Assembly (NCBI GenBank): GCA_903883965.1
Contig: CAISCU010000034.1
Location: 1 to 42,217, forward strand
Direction: 5' to 3'
Origin: an uncultured Bacteroidota bacterium
GTDB lineage: Bacteria; Bacteroidota; Bacteroidia; UKL13-3
DNA: 42,217 nucleotides
Position 1 is the first letter of the stretch; each line of letters begins with the position of its first letter. Made by a program: the position numbers and the translations under genes. The notes under the pieces are model-generated. The model ran no database searches. It was not told where the DNA came from and worked only from the letters and a program-made list of their open reading frames with translations. Below, one piece after another: positions 1-6,333 of the stretch.

Positions 1-246
1 ATTCTTCTTGCTGTCGGATTCACTTCCTCGAGGCTTGCCCACATCAAGCACTCTGGCATTTTGTGCGCCGCTTGTCAATGGTCGGGGCTTACGAACTATA
101 GATGTTTAAAAGATGAAATTGGAAATAATCTAGAGTGAATAGTCGCTTGAGAATGGTTGTTTGATGCTACCTTTTTTCTTGATAGAACATGCCTAATGAC
201 AATTAAATAGATTTAGTACAAAACAATTAAACCCAAAAAAATTCAT
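1..246. other. Left-edge segment with no assignable gene; GC-richer first ~100 bp
   Basis: The first ~100 bases are clearly more GC-rich than the following AT-rich stretch. They are open in one reverse frame that runs off the left edge, reading ...RPLTSGAQNARVLDVGK... and beginning just after a TAA near position 110. No start codon, domain or family is recognisable. It could be the end of a gene lying outside the window or part of a dispersed repeat. Bases from about 110 to 246 are AT-rich and show no RNA gene or clear terminator. Confidence 0.3.
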
Positions 247-1086
247 TTAATTAATGAATTCATGAATCTTGTTAATTGTACTTCTTTTAATTTGAGAAAG
301 CCTAGTTAAATCCTTAAAAAATATCCCTAAACAATTCTCATTGTATGCTAATTTTATATTGTTTGAATAGTCATCTGTCAAATAACTATCTCCATCTAAT
401 TTAATAAATGGAATTAAATGGACAACATCATTATTTGATTTTACTGCGATACCATTGCTATTCAGTTTACACTCTGAAATATCAAAATTTTCATATTTAA
501 AAAATAACTCTGTATAAGAATCATTTATAGTCCTAAAGTACGTTGAATCATTTTCTTTATAATTTTCCTTGAAGATTCTTGTTGGTACTGGAATTATATT
601 CTTTTCAGAAATTATTTTATATCGTTTATCAATAGCTAGGTTACAATATTTTACATACATCGCATTCCATTCATCTTTACTTAGCATCATAAATTTAACC
701 AAACTTAAATTGATACCGTTGTTTGTCAGCCAGCCTCGACTTGTAAACATCAGTAGGACCTTTTTCTCTTGACCTTTAACATTATTGATATTAAGAGGTT
801 CAATTGAAAAAGTTACGCAGGACATATTAGATAAATCAAAAAATTTAATTCCTTCAAAATCTAAAACTTTTAGTTTAAAATTGACAAATTCTTTATGATT
901 GGAGAGCACATTTTCAGTTGCATGAAGTTCCAATAATTCTTTGTATTGCTCAATAATTGCAGCGGTAGTTAGTCCTGCAGCTAATAACCCTGCACCAGCA
1001 ACCAATACCTCTTCTGAAGTTTGCGATTTCAAATTAACCTTGAACATTAATATAAAAACCATTAAAAATAAAATTACTTTTTTCAT
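247..1086 (-). CDS. Exported protein of unknown function
   Basis: The 279-residue product starts at ATG 1086 and opens with a typical signal peptide: basic MKK, then a hydrophobic run to about residue 20. A small Gly/Ala-rich hydrophobic stretch follows at about 30-45 (VAGAGLLAAGL), which may be a second membrane-contacting segment. The remainder is mixed alpha/beta, Asn/Lys/Ile-rich and soluble-looking, with one Trp-centred segment near 120-145 (FTSRGWLTNNGI...KDEWNAMYVKY). I see no catalytic motif, lipobox or C-terminal sorting domain. I do not recognise a named family, so the function is unknown. It sits downstream of the large surface protein gene, 177 bp away on the same strand, and is probably transcribed separately. 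Codon use is strongly AT-biased. Confidence 0.75.
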   Translation of the reverse strand: MKKVILFLMVFILMFKVNLKSQTSEEVLVAGAGLLAAGLTTAAIIEQYKELLELHATENVLSNHKEFVNFKLKVLDFEGIKFFDLSNMSCVTFSIEPLNINNVKGQEKKVLLMFTSRGWLTNNGINLSLVKFMMLSKDEWNAMYVKYCNLAIDKRYKIISEKNIIPVPTRIFKENYKENDSTYFRTINDSYTELFFKYENFDISECKLNSNGIAVKSNNDVVHLIPFIKLDGDSYLTDDYSNNIKLAYNENCLGIFFKDLTRLSQIKRSTINKIHEFIN

Positions 1087-1263
1087 CGTTTGTTGCAGAA
1101 TTTTAAAATTAAAACACTGGTTATATTGTTACTTTTTAAATTTGAATTTAAAGCGAGTCTGTTAAATTCAATTAACTATTGTATTTATTCATAACAAAAA
1201 CATAGTCTCTATTATATTGCACTTTATTGATGTTATTCAAAATCATTGATGATGCATTGATAT

Positions 1264-4200
1264 CTAATTTTTAATACAACGAACTGTACCCCCAATAATT
1301 CTGGATGTAGGATATAATCCAGAAAAACTTTTTTCTATATACAAAGACCAGACTTCAGAGCCAGTTATTGAACTAGTCCAATAAAGTCCACTACCCCAAG
1401 ATAAAATATTTCCTCCCATAGCATCTCTAGAACCTGAGTTAGTTAATTTTAAAGGAGAACTAAAAGCGCCTTCGCTATTTGCTTGAGACCAACTAGCTTT
1501 TTCTAATTCTAATTCATTTTTTGTAGGCAATCTATAGCCTATTGGACAAGGGTTATTGATACCATTTATACCTTGCCATAAATTGTCATTTTTAGGTAAA
1601 CGCCAATCATTATTGTTTGTATATGGGTCTGAATGTAATATAAAGCCATTTGTTTGCTGTGGCTGATCCACGCTACTGTAGCTTCTTGTAGTTATAGAAT
1701 TTCTACATTGTGATCTATCTGTTGCTCTTCCCCATTGATATAAATCTCCATAAGCTAATGAATCGGTGCTACTGGTTGCTGCTCTTGATGCACCCAAATT
1801 TCTGTCCATCCAAGTTCTTCCTGTTATTGGATTAGTTATATCATTTACAATTGTTGGTGAACCATCACAATAAATACTACTTGGGGCATATGAAATTGAA
1901 TCTTTAACAATTCGTGAAAATTTACAGATTTTACCACCTAAATTGAGTGTAAAAAAGGCAATACCTGCTTTTAATGGTTTTCCTGTTATATTAAAAATTA
2001 ATGACCCATTTGTATTTAATCTTCCTGCACCAATCTTAGCTTCTAATCCTAAAACACCAGTTGAAGATATTATAATTTCGTCGAAATTTGAATTTGTTGC
2101 ATTGCTATAAATTAATTCTGTTTTTACAACATTAGCTTCATAGCCTGAATATAAGTCACCTGTATTTTTTGAACCAATTGTATCTAAGTTAACTATTTGA
2201 ATAATTTGTTCTTTAATACACCTAATTGAACGACCAAAAGAATTATCATCTAAAAATATGTTACCTGAAGTTAATGTACTATCTGAAATCCCTAATGAAT
2301 ATGGTCTTATGTAAATCCCCCATTGATTTGGCGAAATATTTGTATTCCATGACTCTATAGAACCACTCCAAAAAGTTCCGCCGCTACCTCCAATTGCTAT
2401 TGATGGCACATTATCTCTCATACCTGAAAAAATTACAGGTTTAAATGTTGTTACTAAATTTGGATAATTTGAATTCCAACTTATTATTTCTTCTTCAAGT
2501 TCAATTTTGGTAGGTAATCTATACCCAAAAGGGCAAGGATTGTTAATTCCATCTATTCCTTTCCATAGATTAGGATTTTGAGAAAAAAGCCAATCATTAC
2601 CAAAAGCAATAAATAATCCATGACCCGGCTCTAATGTTGTGCTTAAAATTGTTGTAGGTAATGAATTCCTACACTGATGACCATCTGCGCCTCTGCCCCA
2701 TTGGTATAAATCTCCGAAAGCCAATGTGTCGGTACTGCTGGTGGCAGCCCTTGAAGCGCCCAAGTTTCTGTCCATCCAGGTTCTTCCGGTAATTGGATTA
2801 GTCACATCTACAACTGCGGTAGGTGTTCCATTACAAAAAACTGTGCCAGTTCTGAATGTACCAATAGGTAAATTCACTTCTCTTGTAAACACACAAGTTT
2901 TACCTCCAATAGTTATACTAAAACTTGCAGTTCCATTTGTAGTTGGTGTACCTGTAATATTTAATATGAGTGTTCCATTGCCGTTGTTCAAGGTGCCTGC
3001 TGCAAGTGTGGCTGTTAAACCTGTTACACTTGTTGAAGCAATGCTTCTTGCATTGTAAGCTGCACCATTGGCTCCAGTATAGTTTAAAGTTACAGATGAA
3101 TTTGTTGCTGCGGTGCCACTGTACAAACTGCCTGTATTGGCTGTAGTATCTTGGCTTAGGCTATTGATACTTGGTGTAGTTAATGGACAAGGTTCACTTT
3201 GGCTTACCCCATTGCACACATACTCTGCCCATTTGCAGGTACACAATTGGTCTTTGCAGAAGTAACGGATGGCTTGGTTGGAAGTGGTATTTGATGTATC
3301 TGTTCCTCCAAATAAATACACCAAACCATTGGCTGTTTTGGCTTCTATATTGGCTCTTTGGTAATTGAGGGTATTGCTTTGTGCATACCAAGTATTGCCT
3401 GCAATGTCATACACATATACCTTGTTTGAATTGCTTGAATTTGTTGCTGTGTTTTGTTTGCCTCCAAATACATACAATTTGTTGTCATAATTTGTAGCTC
3501 CTACATGGCTCAATGCTTCTGGTAAATCAGGCAAGCTGATCCAAGTATTGTTGCTTGGGTTATATACCTCAACAGCTGTACTGGTGGTATTGGTTGTTGT
3601 GTTGATGCCTCCAATTTTATAAATGAGGTTATTGTACGCTACCAATCTGCTTTGGCTGGTATTTTGGTTCGGGTTGGTTAATGAGGTGTAAGTATTGTTT
3701 TGTGGGTTGTATTGGGTGAAGGTATTTTGGTTGTTAGCGTTAGTACCTAATACATATACTTTGTTGTTGATGCTTGCTGCATACATACTGCTTGTTGAAC
3801 TGCTAGGTTGGTTGGTTATGGTTTGCCAAGTATTGCTTGAAATATCATACGCTTGGGTTGTGCCATTTGTATTGAAGCAATAGATTTTGCCATTTGCTTC
3901 TGCTACGCCACTTTCAATACAAGGTGTTGGTTTGTCTGCTATAGCAGTGTATTTTCTATCATTTACATTGTACTTGTAAGCATTGCCTGTATTGTTTTGG
4001 TTAAACAAGTAAATGTTTGAATAATAGGTAGTGGCTCTGACAAGGCTATTGGCAGGTAAGTTTACGGTTGCCACTGTGCTGTCGTTGGTGCAGATATTGG
4101 CGGCGGCTAGCGCCGCCGCCAAACTCCTATAAGTAACTCTAATGTTTTGGTTGCTTGTTACATTGTTAAAAGTATAAGAACTGGCGGTTTGCACTTTAGT

Positions 4201-5895
4201 TCCATTGACAATGACACTGTCTATCCAATAACCTGGGTTAGGGGTGAAGGTGTAAGTTTGTGAGGCACCTGAATTGACACTTGTTGAACCTGATGGGCTA
4301 ATGCTGCCGTTAGCTCCTGAACTGGCATCGATACTATGTGTTACAGTGCCAGTATACAGTTGGGTTATTTCTTGTTGGGTTAAGGCGCGGTTGTATATGG
4401 CTATATCGTCGAGGTTTCCTTGAAAATATTCTGGCAAAGAATATATATCTACACCAAAATAAAGATTACTAACTGAGCAACCACCTGATGAATTCGCATT
4501 AGTTGAATTTCCTATATAAATACCATCTAAATAACAATCAGAATTAATTCCAAGCCCATTAGATTTAATTACAATGTGGTGCCATTGATTTAGTAATGAG
4601 GATTTTGATATAATTGAAGATCCAGTAGAACCACAACCTCTTCCATAGTTCATACAAAAACCACCTGAAGAACTAATTGTTCCCCAATATGTACTATTGG
4701 AAGAACCAAGTGATATGACTTCAGAAATTAAACCATTTTGACTTGTTTCTTTGAACCAATATGAAATAGTAAAATTTAAATTTTGAGGGATATTGCTATT
4801 AGCACAAACTATATTACCGTTCTGAAACCCATAAGCCTTCACACTATTCCCATTCCTATCTGTTGTCAAAGTCGCCCCATTCACCGTTCCATGATTCCCA
4901 TTTCCACTTTCATCATTGGCATTGCCATTGAAGGGCCAGTAACCAACCAGGGCATTGGTAGGAACATAAGTAGGAAGCGTATAGTTTACAATTAAGTTTA
5001 AAGTAGCAGTACTGTCACAACCACTTGCATTGCTTAGTGTTGCTGTTTGGCTTCCACTGTTGTTGAATGTTAAACCATTCCATGTATAAGGTAAGCTGGT
5101 TGAAGGTATGCTTAAATTCGTTATAGAACTGGTGGGTGAGCAAGGTGGTACACCTGTATATAATGCTGTAATTTCTTGTTGAGTTAAAGCACGGTTGTAA
5201 ATGGTAATGTCGTCGAGGGTGCCACTAAAATATGCTGTTCCATTACCATAGTTAATGTTTTTTCCAATTCTAATTGGATAATCATTTCCGATATTTGGAG
5301 CTGGAGCACCATAATTGGCAAACGAACAATAATTATTAATTAAACTACCATCAATGTAGGTATATAAAGAACTTACGCTTGAAGCGTTTTTAGGAAGTAT
5401 TACAACAACATGATGAAAATTATTATTTAAAAACTGATTTGAATTAAATGATACTAAAGAACCTGAATTGTGCAGTGCAGGACCATTACATGTCCCTGTA
5501 GTTTGTGCAGACCAATAATTGTGTAATATTTCAAATTGTGTTCCCCAATTATTTCCACCATAGCAAAATATACCACCAAGATTAGCTTGATTTGATTTGA
5601 ACCAATAAGATAAAGTTATACCTGTACCAGTTGGACCTGCACTTAAGGCATCAATCCAATCATTCCCATCAAAACTATATGCCTTCCCTGCACCCCCATT
5701 CCTATCACTTGTCAAAGTCGCCCCATTCACCGTTCCATGATTCCCATTTCCACTTTCGTCATTGGCATTGCCATTGAAAGGCCAGTAACCTACTAAGCCG
5801 TTTGTGGGAACATAAGATGGAATTGTTTGTGAGTTAGCCCCAATGCTAAATAAGAATAAGAAAAAGCAAAGTAGTAGTAGTATTTGTTGTTTCAT
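1264..5895 (-). CDS. Large modular surface/secreted protein: two LamG, InlB-like repeat, Kelch propeller, two FISUMP domains
   Basis: The 1543-residue product has a signal peptide (MKQQILLLLCFFLFLFSIGANSQ). Visible modules are: LamG/concanavalin-like domain at ~27-247 (GLVGYWPFNGNANDESGNGN head, ALTQQEITALYTG tail); a short PPCSPTSSITNLS...CDSTATLNL repeat at ~249-303; a second LamG at ~305-512; an InlB-type divergent repeat at ~516-592 (FTPNPGYWIDSVIVNG); a Kelch-like beta-propeller at ~600-880 (repeated YNPxNNTW, VYVFGG patterns); and two tandem units of spacer plus FISUMP domain (GRTWMDRNLGASRAATSST) at ~900-1227 and ~1235-1543. LamG and Kelch folds usually bind glycans or proteins, so an adhesive or substrate-binding surface role is inferred. 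The protein ends inside the second FISUMP domain (GGTVRCIKN) with no type IX secretion C-terminal domain visible, so its anchoring is unclear. An Ala-rich linker (LAAALAAA) is encoded by a perfect GC hairpin. Confidence 0.85.
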   Translation of the reverse strand: MKQQILLLLCFFLFLFSIGANSQTIPSYVPTNGLVGYWPFNGNANDESGNGNHGTVNGATLTSDRNGGAGKAYSFDGNDWIDALSAGPTGTGITLSYWFKSNQANLGGIFCYGGNNWGTQFEILHNYWSAQTTGTCNGPALHNSGSLVSFNSNQFLNNNFHHVVVILPKNASSVSSLYTYIDGSLINNYCSFANYGAPAPNIGNDYPIRIGKNINYGNGTAYFSGTLDDITIYNRALTQQEITALYTGVPPCSPTSSITNLSIPSTSLPYTWNGLTFNNSGSQTATLSNASGCDSTATLNLIVNYTLPTYVPTNALVGYWPFNGNANDESGNGNHGTVNGATLTTDRNGNSVKAYGFQNGNIVCANSNIPQNLNFTISYWFKETSQNGLISEVISLGSSNSTYWGTISSSGGFCMNYGRGCGSTGSSIISKSSLLNQWHHIVIKSNGLGINSDCYLDGIYIGNSTNANSSGGCSVSNLYFGVDIYSLPEYFQGNLDDIAIYNRALTQQEITQLYTGTVTHSIDASSGANGSISPSGSTSVNSGASQTYTFTPNPGYWIDSVIVNGTKVQTASSYTFNNVTSNQNIRVTYRSLAAALAAANICTNDSTVATVNLPANSLVRATTYYSNIYLFNQNNTGNAYKYNVNDRKYTAIADKPTPCIESGVAEANGKIYCFNTNGTTQAYDISSNTWQTITNQPSSSTSSMYAASINNKVYVLGTNANNQNTFTQYNPQNNTYTSLTNPNQNTSQSRLVAYNNLIYKIGGINTTTNTTSTAVEVYNPSNNTWISLPDLPEALSHVGATNYDNKLYVFGGKQNTATNSSNSNKVYVYDIAGNTWYAQSNTLNYQRANIEAKTANGLVYLFGGTDTSNTTSNQAIRYFCKDQLCTCKWAEYVCNGVSQSEPCPLTTPSINSLSQDTTANTGSLYSGTAATNSSVTLNYTGANGAAYNARSIASTSVTGLTATLAAGTLNNGNGTLILNITGTPTTNGTASFSITIGGKTCVFTREVNLPIGTFRTGTVFCNGTPTAVVDVTNPITGRTWMDRNLGASRAATSSTDTLAFGDLYQWGRGADGHQCRNSLPTTILSTTLEPGHGLFIAFGNDWLFSQNPNLWKGIDGINNPCPFGYRLPTKIELEEEIISWNSNYPNLVTTFKPVIFSGMRDNVPSIAIGGSGGTFWSGSIESWNTNISPNQWGIYIRPYSLGISDSTLTSGNIFLDDNSFGRSIRCIKEQIIQIVNLDTIGSKNTGDLYSGYEANVVKTELIYSNATNSNFDEIIISSTGVLGLEAKIGAGRLNTNGSLIFNITGKPLKAGIAFFTLNLGGKICKFSRIVKDSISYAPSSIYCDGSPTIVNDITNPITGRTWMDRNLGASRAATSSTDSLAYGDLYQWGRATDRSQCRNSITTRSYSSVDQPQQTNGFILHSDPYTNNNDWRLPKNDNLWQGINGINNPCPIGYRLPTKNELELEKASWSQANSEGAFSSPLKLTNSGSRDAMGGNILSWGSGLYWTSSITGSEVWSLYIEKSFSGLYPTSRIIGGTVRCIKN
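4097..4122. repeat. In-frame GC-rich hairpin inside the surface protein gene
   Basis: TTGGCGGCGGC-TAGC-GCCGCCGCCAA forms a perfect 11-bp stem with a 4-base TAGC loop in otherwise AT-rich coding sequence. On the minus strand it encodes the Ala-rich linker LAAALAAA at about residues 592-599, between the InlB-like repeat and the Kelch propeller. There is no T-run on either side, so it is not an intrinsic terminator. The loop matches that of the hairpin at 6033-6050. Confidence 0.85.
4863..4944. repeat. 82-bp direct repeat, copy 2 (LamG head)
   Basis: This matches 5709-5790 with only two differences (4912/5758 and 4933/5779), both synonymous. It encodes the LamG head GYWPFNGNANDESGNGN and following residues. 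Flanking LamG core sequence is far more diverged than this segment. Confidence 0.9.
5709..5790. repeat. 82-bp direct repeat, copy 1 (LamG head)
   Basis: This is the partner of 4863-4944, in direct orientation 846 bp away and in the same reading frame of the same gene. It is identical at 80 of 82 positions. Confidence 0.9.
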
Positions 5896-5933
5896 AAACT
5901 AAAGTTTTCTGATTGTCATTTTCACAATCAATA

Positions 5934-5941
5934 CAAATATA
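5934..5941 (-). promoter_or_regulatory. Bacteroidota-type -7 box of the surface protein gene
   Basis: The minus strand reads TATATTTG, an exact match to the Bacteroidota housekeeping -7 consensus TAnnTTTG, lying 38 bp before the ATG at 5895. No convincing TTTG -33 element is seen at the usual distance, so the call rests on the -7 box and its position. Confidence 0.45.
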
Positions 5942-6032
5942 TACTTATCTTACTTTTAATAAATCATTTTAATGTTATGCATTAACCTAATAGACATATT
6001 TAAAATAAACTTGGTATTGGCAATAGGATATG

Positions 6033-6112
6033 ACACTCCTAGCGGAGTGTGGCGGCCTTTTCTTGTTTTCCGCACCTAACGGTGCTAGTAGTATTCAACT
6101 CCTACGGAGTTG
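6033..6112. repeat. Cluster of three short palindromic hairpins with TAGC/TAAC/TAC loops
   Basis: Three hairpins follow each other: ACACTCC-TAGC-GGAGTGT (6033-6050, 7-bp stem), GCACC-TAAC-GGTGC (6072-6085, 5-bp stem) and CAACTCC-TAC-GGAGTTG (6096-6112, 7-bp stem). Each has a stem closed by CC...GG around a loop starting TA, which suggests one repeat family with compensatory stem changes. They resemble REP-like extragenic palindromes. No T-tract follows that would make them terminators. Confidence 0.8.
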
Positions 6113-6177
6113 GGTGAAAGCAATGATATTTTGTATAAAAAACAATTTTCTGGAAAGAATTTTCTGCAATACAATTA

Positions 6178-6332
6178 GGCTTCGGCTGCCGCTCAGCCAC
6201 CCGACTGTACAATATTAGTATAGCTAACACCAAAAACTAGTGAATTACATGATGGCTTCGACTGCCACTCAGCCACCCAACAAAACTAAATTGGGGTTTG
6301 AATTCGCTCAGCCACCCAACTGTACAATATTT
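6178..6332. repeat. Three imperfect direct copies of an extragenic repeat with CTCAGCCACCC core
   Basis: The core CTCAGCCACCC occurs at 6192-6202, 6268-6278 and 6307-6317. Copies 1 and 2 are preceded by GGCTTCGRCTGCCR. Copies 1 and 3 are followed by ACTGTACAATATT (6204-6216 and 6319-6331). The last copy ends 2 bases before the AsmA stop codon. The half CTTCGACTGC..CTCAG resembles short dispersed repeats that I recall from many environmental bacterial genomes. Spacing is irregular (76 and 39 bp), which argues against a CRISPR array. Confidence 0.75.
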
Positions 6333-6333
6333 C

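Larger units (their letters stand above)
5896..6333. other. 438-bp intergenic spacer rich in short repeats, no gene
   Basis: The spacer separates the surface protein gene from the AsmA gene. It holds the promoter-like box at 5934-5941, three small hairpins at 6033-6112 and the three-copy CTCAGCCACCC repeat at 6178-6332. The only open frame (about 62 codons, plus strand, 6030-6218) runs through these repeats and has no coding character. No tRNA or recognised small RNA is visible. Confidence 0.7.

Noticed and set aside
4097..4122. Intragenic terminator
   Set aside because: The stem is strong but no T-run follows on either strand, and the reading frame continues intact.
6030..6218. Plus-strand open frame of about 62 codons
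   Set aside because: It runs straight through the hairpins and the first repeat copy, and the predicted peptide has no domain or signal.
6178..6332. Possible small CRISPR array from three repeats
   Set aside because: Copies are imperfect, differ in which flanks they keep, and are spaced 76 and 39 bp; there are no cas genes.
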